From Bacillota bacterium (GTDB taxonomy: Bacteria > Bacillota > UBA4882 > UBA10575), in assembly GCA_012521315.1 (NCBI GenBank), contig JAAYMP010000062.1, forward strand, positions 1-35,835: a DNA stretch of 35,835 nucleotides. The letters run 5' to 3'. Of this stretch, positions 1-8,761 are shown one piece after another. Each line of letters opens with the position of its first letter. The first letter of the stretch is position 1. The translations under genes were made by a program, and so were the position numbers. The notes beneath the pieces were generated by a model that had not been told where the DNA came from, searched no databases, and saw only the letters and a program-made list of their open reading frames with translations.

Positions 1-257
1 GAAGTTCGGGCGGGCATAATGGGTTGGCCTCGGTGATCGCCGCCGTCGGTCCCGATTTTCCCCGGTTGCGGGTGGGGATCGGGCGCCCGTCCGCCCCGGA
101 AGAGTTGATTGATTACGTTTTGGGTTGCTTTTCACCAGAAGAGCGGGAACTCCTCCCGGCGATCACTCGCCGGGCCGCTCAGGCCGTCGTCGCCTGGTGC
201 GCAGAAGGAATCGAAAAAGCAATGAGTAAATTCAATGGCCCGGTACCGCTGGAATAG
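1..257 (+). CDS. pth: peptidyl-tRNA hydrolase, C-terminal part (truncated by window start)
   Basis: The frame from base 3 reads SSGGHNGLASVIAAVGPDFPRLRVGIGRP...DYVLGCFSPEE, the typical Pth C-terminal half. Next to mfd, as in Bacillus. Confidence 0.9.
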   Translation, partial: SSGGHNGLASVIAAVGPDFPRLRVGIGRPSAPEELIDYVLGCFSPEERELLPAITRRAAQAVVAWCAEGIEKAMSKFNGPVPLE

Positions 258-412
258 AATATTACGCCGCCTGGCACCATATGTTTTTATGACAAGAGGT
301 GTTGGCGGTTTCAACGTGGAGTCATAATCAATAATCGGCACGGCCAAGGAAGGAGGGGCCCTTTTCTTCCGTTGGCTGTGTTTTCGTGCGTTTTTGTTTA
401 GGGGGTTATTGC

Positions 413-3400
413 TTGTTCGAACAATTGCTTGCCCCACTCCGGACGTGGGCTGAAACCAAAACACTCCTGACGGCCATGGAATCAAGACAAAGGTCGGTCT
501 TAGGGCAGGGGGTCCGCGGGACGTCCGGCCTGTTTCTCTTGGCAACCCTTTGGCAAACGTTGAACCGGAAGATGTTGATCGTGACCAGCACACCGTCGGC
601 GGCGGAACGCTTGAGCGCAGACCTGGCTGTGCTGGTCGGCCCTGAAAGCTGTTCCTTGTTTCCCGCTTACGACCTGTTGGCCCACGAGGAAGCCTACGAA
701 AAAGAGGCGGCCGGGCAACGCCTCCTCGTCCTCAGCCGGCTTTTGGCCAATGAGAAACTGATCGTGGTCACTTCTTGGCCGGCCCTGGTCAGAAAAGTAT
801 TACCCCCGCCAAAATTGACGGCCTTCATCACCCGGGTAGCCACTGGTGAGGAGTTGGGACGGGAAACCTTTCTCCAGAAGCTTGTAACGGTCGGTTACAC
901 CCGGGTGCCCAAGGTGGAGGTCCCGGGCGAATTCAGTGTCCGCGGGGATATCATCGATCTTTACCCGTTGGACCAGCCTGACCCCGTGCGGATTGAGTTT
1001 TTTGGGGATGGGATCGACTCGATTCGTACCTTCAATGCGGAGACCCAAAAATCCGTGCGGAAATTGGAAGCAATAACGATCCTGCCCGCCCGGGAAGGAT
1101 TATGGACCGCGGAGCAATTCCAAACGGCCCGCCCCGCCATTGTCTCCTCCGTTCAGCAACAGAGCCAACGCTTATGCAAACTGGAGACCAACCAAAAGGC
1201 GCAGGAAGGGGCGGTCTTTTTACAAAAACGTTTTGCCGAGTTACTGGAGAAGATCGAGAACGGCTTGAGTTTTCCGGGGATGGACCGCTTTTTACCGCTG
1301 GTCCACGACGAGCTTGTCCCCTTCTGGGCTTATCTTTCGGATGCCCTTTTGGTCTTGCATGAACCGGTGCGGGGCAGTGAGTACCTGCGGGCCCTGGAAG
1401 AAGAAAACACCCGGATTATTGGGGGTTTTCTCGAACGTGGACACCTCCTTTCGGATGAAACCCGTCTTTATCTGTCTTTAAATGAAATCCAAGCCGGCCT
1501 GGTTGCCCGGGCCCGGCTTCATCTTTCCACCGTTGGCCGGACCTTGAAGGGGAGCAGGGTCGATGCGGTTCTCAGTTTTCCGATGCGGATGGCACCCGAC
1601 TATGCGGGCCAGTTTAAAAAGCTGGTTCAGGACTTAAAGAAGCGGGCCGAAAAACGCTGGACCGTCGTGCTGGCGGTGCCGGGGGTGGAACGCCGGCGCA
1701 GCCTGGCGGAGGCGTTAAGAGCGGAAGATCTTTTCCCCAACGACTGGCCGGAGACCGGCGAGTTGGTTTCGGGACAACTCTATCTAGCCCCCCTTTCCCT
1801 GGGGGAAGGGGTCGAGTTTTCCACTGATAAACTACTGCTCTTAACCGAAACGGAGCTTTACGGCCAACAACGCCGGGTGAAAAAAGGCAAGGCCCGTTTG
1901 GCGAAGGAAGGCTTGAAATTCTCCGATCTCGAGGGGTTACAGGTCGGGGATTATGTCGTCCATATCAACCACGGAATCGGGAAATATCTTGGCATCAAGA
2001 AGCTGGAGATCAACGGGGCCAGCCGCGAATATCTGGAGATCGAATATGCCGACGCGGACCGGTTGTATGTGCCTACGGACCAGGTGGGGATGGTCCAAAA
2101 ATATATTGGTCTCGAAGAAACCCCGCCCCGGATTAACCGGTTGGGCGGGAGTGATTGGCAGAAGGTAAAGACCAGGGTTCAAGAGTCCATTAAGGAAATG
2201 GCTGACAAGCTACTCAAACTATACGCCGACCGCTTTGTCGCCAAAGGCTACGCCTATCCCCCCGATACCGTCTGGCAGAATGAGTTCGAGGAGGCCTTCA
2301 TTTACGAGGAGACCCCCGACCAGTTAAAGGCCATTGAGGAGATTAAAAGGGATTTGGAATCGGAACGGCCGATGGACCGGCTCCTCTGCGGGGATGTGGG
2401 CTACGGCAAGACCGAAGTGGCGATGCGGGCGGCGTTTAAGGTCGTGACCAACGGGAAACAGGTGGCGGTTCTGGTCCCCACGACCATCCTGGCCCAGCAG
2501 CATTTCCAGACCTTTGCTCAGCGGTTCAGTGGTTACCCGGTCAATATCGGCCTGTTGAGCCGTTTTCAGTCCCCTGCGGAGCAGGAAAGAGTGGTGAAGG
2601 GGTTAAAAAACGGAACAATCGATCTGGTGATCGGTACCCACCGCCTCTTATCCAAGGACGTCGCCTTTAAAGATCTGGGTTTACTGATCGTAGATGAAGA
2701 GCAGAAGTTTGGCGTCTCCCATAAGGAACGCCTCAAAGAACTCAAGAAAAATGTGGACGCATTAACCCTGACCGCCACCCCGATCCCCCGGACCCTGCAC
2801 ATGTCGTTGATCGGGATCCGTGATATAAGTGTAATCGATACGCCCCCGGAGGACCGTTACCCGGTGAAAACCTATGTGATTGAATACAACGAAGAAGTGA
2901 TCGCCGAGGCGATCCGGCGGGAATTGGAACGGGGCGGGCAGGTCTTCTTTGTCCATAACCGGGTCAAGACCATCGACCAAATGGCCGCTTATCTGCAGCG
3001 GCTTATCCCCGAAGCGCGGGTTGACATTGCCCACGGACGGATGTCCGAGGACCAACTGGAAGAGGTCATGCTCAGTTTTTACGAAGGGGCCAGCGATCTT
3101 TTGGTCTGTACCACGATTATCGAAAACGGGCTGGATATACCGAACGTAAATACCATTGTTGTTTATGATGCGGACCGGTTGGGCCTTGCCCAACTGTACC
3201 AGTTGCGGGGGAGAGTCGGGCGGAGCAACCGGGTTGCCTACGCCTACTTTACCTTCCGGAAAGACAAACTCCTCAGCGAAGTGGCGGAGAAAAGATTAGC
3301 CACGATCCGCGACTTTACGGATCTTGGGTCCGGGCTGAAAATCGCCCAGCGGGACTTGGAGATCCGGGGGGCCGGCAACCTGCTGGGCGCCGAGCAGCAC

Positions 3401-3949
3401 GGCCATATTGCGGCCATTGGTTTTGACCTGTACTGCCGCTTGTTGGAGGAGGCCATCACCGAGCGGCGCGGGGAGAAGAAACCGGACACCCCGGATCCCA
3501 CCATTGAGGTGGCGATGGATGCCTTGATCGAGGAAAATTACATTGGTGATCCGGCCCAGAAAGTTGAGATGTACAAGAAGATTGCCGCCATCGCCAGTCT
3601 GGCGGAGGCCGATGAGGTGGAAGCGGAGATGGAAGACCGCTATGGCGAACCGCCCCTGGCGACGCGGAACCTGGTGGAGATTGCCCGCCTGAAAGTGCTG
3701 GCCAAACGGCTGGGGGTCAGCACGGTGACCACGGAACGGGGTGATCTGGTCGCCCGTTTCTTACCGGGTTTGTCCTTGGATGCGGAACGGATCACCGCGT
3801 TACTGGTGGGTTATAAGGGCCGGGTTCGCTACCAACCGGGCCGCCAGCCGGTGATGCGCTGGCGGACGGCGGGACATGAAGCGGCGGACAATTGGAAACT
3901 GGTCAAAGATTCCCTCCTTTATCTGTTAGGGGAAAAGAAGTCTGTTTAG
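413..3949 (+). CDS. mfd: transcription-repair coupling factor Mfd
   Basis: About 1180 aa with CarD-like RNAP-interaction domain (LQVGDYVVHINHGIGKYLGI), helicase motifs GDVGYGKTEVAMRAAF and VDEEQKFGV, and C-terminal TRCF domain. The track ORF starts at 386; TTG at 413 has an AGGGGG Shine-Dalgarno 7 nt upstream. Confidence 0.97.
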   Translation: MFEQLLAPLRTWAETKTLLTAMESRQRSVLGQGVRGTSGLFLLATLWQTLNRKMLIVTSTPSAAERLSADLAVLVGPESCSLFPAYDLLAHEEAYEKEAAGQRLLVLSRLLANEKLIVVTSWPALVRKVLPPPKLTAFITRVATGEELGRETFLQKLVTVGYTRVPKVEVPGEFSVRGDIIDLYPLDQPDPVRIEFFGDGIDSIRTFNAETQKSVRKLEAITILPAREGLWTAEQFQTARPAIVSSVQQQSQRLCKLETNQKAQEGAVFLQKRFAELLEKIENGLSFPGMDRFLPLVHDELVPFWAYLSDALLVLHEPVRGSEYLRALEEENTRIIGGFLERGHLLSDETRLYLSLNEIQAGLVARARLHLSTVGRTLKGSRVDAVLSFPMRMAPDYAGQFKKLVQDLKKRAEKRWTVVLAVPGVERRRSLAEALRAEDLFPNDWPETGELVSGQLYLAPLSLGEGVEFSTDKLLLLTETELYGQQRRVKKGKARLAKEGLKFSDLEGLQVGDYVVHINHGIGKYLGIKKLEINGASREYLEIEYADADRLYVPTDQVGMVQKYIGLEETPPRINRLGGSDWQKVKTRVQESIKEMADKLLKLYADRFVAKGYAYPPDTVWQNEFEEAFIYEETPDQLKAIEEIKRDLESERPMDRLLCGDVGYGKTEVAMRAAFKVVTNGKQVAVLVPTTILAQQHFQTFAQRFSGYPVNIGLLSRFQSPAEQERVVKGLKNGTIDLVIGTHRLLSKDVAFKDLGLLIVDEEQKFGVSHKERLKELKKNVDALTLTATPIPRTLHMSLIGIRDISVIDTPPEDRYPVKTYVIEYNEEVIAEAIRRELERGGQVFFVHNRVKTIDQMAAYLQRLIPEARVDIAHGRMSEDQLEEVMLSFYEGASDLLVCTTIIENGLDIPNVNTIVVYDADRLGLAQLYQLRGRVGRSNRVAYAYFTFRKDKLLSEVAEKRLATIRDFTDLGSGLKIAQRDLEIRGAGNLLGAEQHGHIAAIGFDLYCRLLEEAITERRGEKKPDTPDPTIEVAMDALIEENYIGDPAQKVEMYKKIAAIASLAEADEVEAEMEDRYGEPPLATRNLVEIARLKVLAKRLGVSTVTTERGDLVARFLPGLSLDAERITALLVGYKGRVRYQPGRQPVMRWRTAGHEAADNWKLVKDSLLYLLGEKKSV

Positions 3950-4026
3950 CAAGTATATTCATAGCTGGACAGGGAAATCTAATCATGACAGTTTCCATCC
4001 GGCATTGTTCCAGAGACGGCGGCAAA

Positions 4027-4057
4027 TGAATATTCCTGCTCAGCAAGGTATATAATA
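4027..4057 (+). promoter_or_regulatory. candidate sigma-G-like (or sigma-A-like) promoter upstream of spoVT
   Basis: TGAATA (4027-4032), 18-nt spacer, TATAATA (4051-4057). Resembles sigma-G TGMATA-N17/18-CATWMTA; the TATAAT core could also serve sigma-A. Confidence 0.4.
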
Positions 4058-4169
4058 TCAATAAATAACAATAGATCCTGAACAATGAAGGAAGGGTTGG
4101 CAGCGAAAACATTGAAACCTTTGCCCCAAAATTGGCGGATGGAGGACTTAGAAGAAGGAGGGAAAAAGG

Positions 4170-4733
4170 ATGAAGGCAACAGGTATAGTTCGGCGCATTG
4201 ATGATCTGGGGCGTGTTGTGATTCCAAAGGAAATTCGCAGAACCCTCCGGATTAGGGAGGGGGACCCGCTGGAGATCTTTGTTGACCGCGAGGGTGAAGT
4301 AATCTTAAAAAAATATTCACCCATCGGTGAACTTGGGGATTTTGCCAAGGAATATGCTGATTCTTTGTATGAATCAACCGGACATATTTCCCTTATTGCC
4401 GACCGGGATCTCATCATTGCGGTCGCCGGTGCCCCGAAAAAAGAGTTTATTGACAAACCGATCTCAAAAGCGGTAGAAAATGCGATTGAAGAGCGGAAGG
4501 TTGTTTTGATGCCTTCGCCCGGCGAGCATAAATACTGCGAAACCTGTCCGATCCTCGAAGAGGAGGGCGAATGCAAATTTACCGCTCAAGTGATCGCGCC
4601 AATTATTGCCGAAGGGGATCCGATTGGGGCCGTTATTTTAGCGTCAAAGGAACCCGGGGTAACCATGGGGGAACTGGAGATAAAAGTGGCGGAAACGGCC
4701 GCGGGTTTCCTCGCCAAACAAATGGAACAGTAG
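4170..4733 (+). CDS. spoVT: stage V sporulation protein T (AbrB-type DNA-binding N-terminus + GAF-like C-terminus)
   Basis: MKATGIVRRIDDLGRVVIPKEIRRTLRIREGDPLEIFVDREGEVILKKYSPIGELGDFAKEYADSL..., full-length SpoVT pattern. AGAAGGAGG ribosome binding site. Confidence 0.96.
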   Translation: MKATGIVRRIDDLGRVVIPKEIRRTLRIREGDPLEIFVDREGEVILKKYSPIGELGDFAKEYADSLYESTGHISLIADRDLIIAVAGAPKKEFIDKPISKAVENAIEERKVVLMPSPGEHKYCETCPILEEEGECKFTAQVIAPIIAEGDPIGAVILASKEPGVTMGELEIKVAETAAGFLAKQMEQ

Positions 4734-4753
4734 GAAAAGACGGCAACAAGGCC

Positions 4754-4774
4754 ACCCCGGGTATCCCCCGGGGT
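4754..4774. terminator. GC-rich hairpin between convergent spoVT and the 4780-5193 gene; possible shared terminator
   Basis: ACCCCGGG (4754-4761) / CCCGGGGT (4767-4774), lying between two convergent stop codons. No long T tract. Confidence 0.5.
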
Positions 4775-4779
4775 TGTTC

Positions 4780-5193
4780 CTAGTCCCGTGGGCGGCTGGC
4801 TGCCAACATACTGACCAGACTGGCGAGGACCGTTGGGTTCAGACTCTGGTTATTGAGGGATGAGGTTATAAGCGGTAACATCCCGATGAGCGGGGCCAGA
4901 TTAGGATTGGCCGGGTTCTTTTGCGTGGTGTTTTTGACCGGGGCGGCGTAGTTGTTGATCAGTTGTAAAAGCTGCTCCGTATTGAGTTCACCCTTTTCGT
5001 TGAAGGCCTTCATTAGCAGGGCAATTACTTCTTGTCCCTTTGGGCTCAGCTTAGGTACCAATTCCTGAAAAGCGGCCAGGTCTTCCGGGGGTAAACCCTT
5101 GGCTGGCGTGGACGGTTCCGGTTTGGTCTGGCCCGCGTTGCGCCGGCGGTAGACCCGTTTTTTCGGGAAACTTTTCCCCTCATGATCGGACAT
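4780..5193 (-). CDS. hypothetical protein (137 aa), basic N-terminus, Asn/Leu-rich C-terminus
   Basis: Open frame with strong SD (AAGGAGGAAACATCAAGATG on the minus strand); divergent from 5261-5509. Family not recognised. Confidence 0.75.
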   Translation of the reverse strand: MSDHEGKSFPKKRVYRRRNAGQTKPEPSTPAKGLPPEDLAAFQELVPKLSPKGQEVIALLMKAFNEKGELNTEQLLQLINNYAAPVKNTTQKNPANPNLAPLIGMLPLITSSLNNQSLNPTVLASLVSMLAASRPRD

Positions 5194-5260
5194 CTTGATG
5201 TTTCCTCCTTGCCCCAGTTTTACGATAGCTTATGCGCTTGGCAGAAAGGTGGTGCCTGTC

Positions 5261-5509
5261 TTGGTACCAAGCGACCAAATGTTTCTCGTGGGGCTTCAGG
5301 TTCCAAACCGTGCCGATCTAGCCCCGGCGGTCCAGTCGGTGATCACCAAGTATGGTGACAATATTATAGGCCGTTTTGGCCTTCCCAGTCCCAATAAGGA
5401 AAAAGGATTGATTGTCCTGTTGATGCAAGAAGCGGCGGCGGTCGACCGTCTAACAACCGACCTGACTGAGCTGGCCGATTTACAAATTAGAACTGTTGCC
5501 TTCGATTAA
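5261..5509 (+). CDS. small ACT/NikR-C-like domain protein (resembles TM1266-type iron-only hydrogenase system regulators)
   Basis: MFLVGLQVPNRADLAPAVQSVITKYGDNIIGRFGLPSPNKEKGLIVLLMQEAAAVDRLTTDLTELADLQIRTVAF has the ACT-like pattern. The track ORF opens at 5195, but TTG 5261 after AGAAAGG is a more plausible start because the 5195 start lies over the divergent gene's SD. Confidence 0.6.
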   Translation: MVPSDQMFLVGLQVPNRADLAPAVQSVITKYGDNIIGRFGLPSPNKEKGLIVLLMQEAAAVDRLTTDLTELADLQIRTVAFD

Positions 5510-5512
5510 CGG

Positions 5513-5538
5513 AAAAGCCGGGTTTCCGGCTTTTTTTG
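5513..5538 (+). terminator. rho-independent terminator
   Basis: AAAAGCCGG gtt tCCGGCTTTTTTT directly after the 5509 stop. Confidence 0.85.
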
Positions 5539-5604
5539 TTTGGGTGGCGGGCAGGGGATTCTAGCCGGATCGCGAAATAACTCAAAGCGAGGGAAGGTGT
5601 TTGG

Positions 5605-7221
5605 ATGAACCCGGACGAGCTGCGAGTTATTCTATCCCGGTTAACCGCCGCCGGTTACCAGGCCCGGGAAGTCCCGGCAAAAGAAGGCTTTATTCTTCTG
5701 GCGAAGGATGAACCTTTTCACCGGAAATTGTTGTTGATCGGGGCAAACTTGTACCAAACAGATCAGTGGCGTGATTTGATCATCAAGACCGTTTTGGCGG
5801 AGCGTAACCAGCGGACCCAGTTGTCGCTGGCGGTTTTGTTGCTGGCGGATGTTGAGGGGGCAGGGGGGCAAAAGGTCCTGGCTTATCTGGGGGAGATGCC
5901 GTGGGTCGAAGCGGTCTGGGAAAAGGCCGGACCCCGGCTTTCAACGTTCAAAGCCCATTTTCGCTGGCAAGTCGAAGAAAGGATCCTTTCCCTGGCGGTC
6001 CAGTTGGCGAATGCGGTCGTGCTGGAGCAGCCAACCGTTCCCGGCAGCCGCCGGGAGGAAACGGGAGGCCGTCCACGGCTTACATATATACTGCTCTTCA
6101 TCAACCTGCTCGTTTTTTTGGCCACAATGCTCCACGGCGAAACCAACCCGACCAGTTTTTTGATTGGCATGGGGGCGAAGTATAATCCCCGTCTGTGGAT
6201 GGGGGAGTATTGGCGGCTCCTGACTCCCCTGTTTTTACATGCGGGGTGGGAACATTTTCTCTTCAGCGCGTTCGCCCTTTTTCAATTGGGTAGTCTGGTC
6301 GAACGTTTTTTTGGAGAAAGACGATTTTTCTGGATTTACTTTGGAGCTGGACTCTTGGGAACGCTCTCCGGCGTGCTTTGTCAACCGGACACGGTAGCGG
6401 TGGGCGTGCCGGGGGCGATTTGCGGACTGGTGGGCGCCCTCCTCTACTTTAGGATTCGCCGGCCGCAAACGGCGCAAGGGTTGTTCGGGCGGAGTTTCTG
6501 GATCATATTGGGTTTGAATCTGGTCCTTGGTTTGGTGCTTCCCGGGATCGATTACACGGGTTTGCTTGGGGGGTTTCTTGGGGGGTTGCTCTGGGCTTAT
6601 GCTTTAGGCCTGGGTAAGAAGGACCAAATCACCGGGCGCTGGTTATGGCGGTGTCTTCTCGGTTTGGTCATCGTTTTAGCCACCATCAAGGCGATGACAC
6701 CGCCCCCGAACAAGTGGTATCTGCCGTTGGAGACCGGCCGCCTTGCGCTGGAACAAGAGGATTATACCAATGCCCTTGCCGCATTGGAGGAGAGCTACCG
6801 TTTAAATCCGCAGTCCGCATTGGCCAGCCGCTTGTTGGCCAGTGCCTACTTGGCGGAAGGCGAGAAGGCGTTAGCGGCTGAAGAGTGGGATAAGGCGGTG
6901 CAATATTTGGAGGAGAGTCAAAAAGTGCAACCCAACGACAGGGCGGCCCGTCCTTTGCTGGCCCGGGCTTATCTCAACCGCAGTTTTCACCGTTATAACG
7001 CCGCTGATCTGGCCGGGGCCGAGGAAGACTGTGCCCGGGGGATTGCGCTGAACCTGAGGATTGAAGGATTCCATTACATTTTGGGTGCGGTCTACTATCA
7101 ACAGGAACGGTGGGCGGACGCCGTTCAGGAACTGGAGACGGTGCTGAGGCTGAACCCGGAGAACCAAGCGGCGCAAGCCCTTTTGGCGGAGTCAAAAAAA
7201 GCGGGTGAAAGTATGAAGTAG
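5605..7221 (+). CDS. YqgP/GluP-like rhomboid-family membrane protein with C-terminal TPR repeats; catalytic residues apparently missing
   Basis: Soluble N-domain, rhomboid core (YWRLLTPLFLHAGWEHFLFSAFALFQLGSLVERFFG... GVPGAICGLVGALL ... IDYTGLLGGFLGGLL), then TPRs (ALEESYRLNPQSALASRLLASAYLAEG...; ELETVLRLNPENQAAQALLAE). Confidence 0.9.
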   Translation: MNPDELRVILSRLTAAGYQAREVPAKEGFILLAKDEPFHRKLLLIGANLYQTDQWRDLIIKTVLAERNQRTQLSLAVLLLADVEGAGGQKVLAYLGEMPWVEAVWEKAGPRLSTFKAHFRWQVEERILSLAVQLANAVVLEQPTVPGSRREETGGRPRLTYILLFINLLVFLATMLHGETNPTSFLIGMGAKYNPRLWMGEYWRLLTPLFLHAGWEHFLFSAFALFQLGSLVERFFGERRFFWIYFGAGLLGTLSGVLCQPDTVAVGVPGAICGLVGALLYFRIRRPQTAQGLFGRSFWIILGLNLVLGLVLPGIDYTGLLGGFLGGLLWAYALGLGKKDQITGRWLWRCLLGLVIVLATIKAMTPPPNKWYLPLETGRLALEQEDYTNALAALEESYRLNPQSALASRLLASAYLAEGEKALAAEEWDKAVQYLEESQKVQPNDRAARPLLARAYLNRSFHRYNAADLAGAEEDCARGIALNLRIEGFHYILGAVYYQQERWADAVQELETVLRLNPENQAAQALLAESKKAGESMK

Positions 7222-7527
7222 CGGTCTCCGCCAGTAAGTTGAACAAATAAAAAGCGGGTTGGACCTTGCTTGGCCGGGATTGTTGGCCGGTGGCGGGGAA
7301 AGCTTAATTACGTTATTGTGAATCAGCGGCTGGACGGGCTGTTTTTTTTATGCCGCGGCCAGGTGGGCGGTTGTCCGGGAGCGCGACTGGCACCATGCCT
7401 TTCGCCCTTTCATATCATAAATAATGATTTTCCGTTCGCGGAGAACCCGACACCGATCAACGACCCGGGCGGGGGCAATGAAAGCACGCCCGGGGAAGAA
7501 GAAGCAAAGATAAAGGAGAGGGGAAGC

Positions 7528-8673
7528 ATGCCCCGTCTGGCGCTTTTGCCGGTCAACAGGTTACCTTTGGGGAAAAGATGGCTGTCGGTGGGCGGTCGTG
7601 GTCAAGATGTCCGGCAGTTGCAGACACTCTTATCCGCCTTGGGACTGTACGCCGGTGCGATCAATGGTGAATATGACCTTTTAACCCGGGAAGCGGTGAA
7701 AAGCTTCCAAAAAGCCTACCAGCTTCCGGTCGATGGGGTGTGCGGTCCGGACACCCTCAAGCTGCTGGCGGAAAAGGGGATTTACAACCGAACCCTGTTC
7801 ACCAGCGATGCAGGGGAGACCGTTCAAACCCTGGCCGCGCAGTACGGCGTAAGCGGGCGCGCCTTTAAGGATCCGGTGACCCGTTGCCGTCTCCGCCGCG
7901 TTCAGCCCGGGCAGCAAATCATGGTGGAAAGAAGGGAATTGATCTTAGCCTTCGCCGGCGAAGAGCTACCCGGGGAGGCGGGCGGTGAGCAGGCCGCGGA
8001 GGAAAGCTTTATTTATGTAAAAGCCGAGCGGCTCTTGGGGTTGGCGGCGGGTTGGGCGCTCCCGGACGGGGCGCCGTTGGTGGTCGATTTGTCCGGGGCA
8101 AAACTCTCCCGCCAGGTAAAGAAAGCTCTCCGGCGGGTACGCCGGACGATCGACACCGAACTGATCTGGTGGCAATCCTTGGACCATGCTTCTCTGCCCG
8201 CCAATACCGAAGCGGACGCCCTCATCGTTTCTGTACCGGTCTCCGTTGCGGCTGCCGATCCGCTGTCGGTTTGGCCGCGGCAGATTAAAAAGCTCTTAGC
8301 CTATTATCCATGCACGCGCCTGTTTCTCCATTTCGACCTCCACGGCAGGGGTTTGGACGAAAAGGGAGCGGCGTATTGTTTAACCCCGGTGGAGAAAAGA
8401 ATGGCCCGCCTCAACCGGATCGGGGAACCGAAAAGAATTGGCCGGTATGGTTGGCTTTGCTATCGTTACCGGTATAAAGATGAGACGAGAACGGTTTTCA
8501 TCCCCGACCGCTTGACCCTGCGGGGGATCTTGGACCAGGTTGACCGCTTAAATCTGCGCGGGGCCGTCTTTACCGGGCTGGAGAATGGATGGAAAGTCTG
8601 GCAGGAGGAGGGAAACCGCTATTTTTTAGCTACCCCCCGGCTGATGGTAATGAAAGATGGCGGGTTGGCATAA
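7528..8673 (+). CDS. peptidoglycan-binding protein (PG_binding_1, degenerate LysM-like segment, C-terminal GH18-like remnant)
   Basis: ATG 7528 with AAAGGAG SD; LSVGGRGQDVRQLQTLLSALGLYAGAINGEYDLLTREAVKSFQKAYQLPVDGVCGPDTLKLL is PG_binding_1. The C-terminus WLCYRYRYKDETRTVFIPDRLTLRGILDQVDRLNLRGAVFTGLENGW resembles the last strands of YaaH-type GH18 domains. Confidence 0.8.
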   Translation: MPRLALLPVNRLPLGKRWLSVGGRGQDVRQLQTLLSALGLYAGAINGEYDLLTREAVKSFQKAYQLPVDGVCGPDTLKLLAEKGIYNRTLFTSDAGETVQTLAAQYGVSGRAFKDPVTRCRLRRVQPGQQIMVERRELILAFAGEELPGEAGGEQAAEESFIYVKAERLLGLAAGWALPDGAPLVVDLSGAKLSRQVKKALRRVRRTIDTELIWWQSLDHASLPANTEADALIVSVPVSVAAADPLSVWPRQIKKLLAYYPCTRLFLHFDLHGRGLDEKGAAYCLTPVEKRMARLNRIGEPKRIGRYGWLCYRYRYKDETRTVFIPDRLTLRGILDQVDRLNLRGAVFTGLENGWKVWQEEGNRYFLATPRLMVMKDGGLA

Positions 8674-8695
8674 ATATTCTTATAACGTGGAAACG

Positions 8696-8721
8696 CGGCC
8701 TTAAAAAGGAGGGTAAGGCCG
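8696..8721 (+). promoter_or_regulatory. intergenic stem-loop with a Shine-Dalgarno-like loop
   Basis: CGGCCTTA (8696-8703), loop AAAAGGAGGG, TAAGGCCG (8714-8721), followed shortly by TTTT. Confidence 0.45.
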
Positions 8722-8761
8722 TACGCTTTTGGCACGCAAATTAACACAAGGAGGGGGTAGC

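Noticed and set aside
132-593. 153-aa minus-strand ORF
   Set aside because: Overlaps pth and the mfd start region in antisense; no motif.
7327-7350. T8 tract after a GC-rich stretch, possible terminator
   Set aside because: Only a 4-bp stem could be drawn; too weak to call.
7270-7527. N-terminal extension of the PG-binding ORF in the track
   Set aside because: Low-quality translated leader; ATG 7528 has a clear AAAGGAG SD and the domain begins after it.
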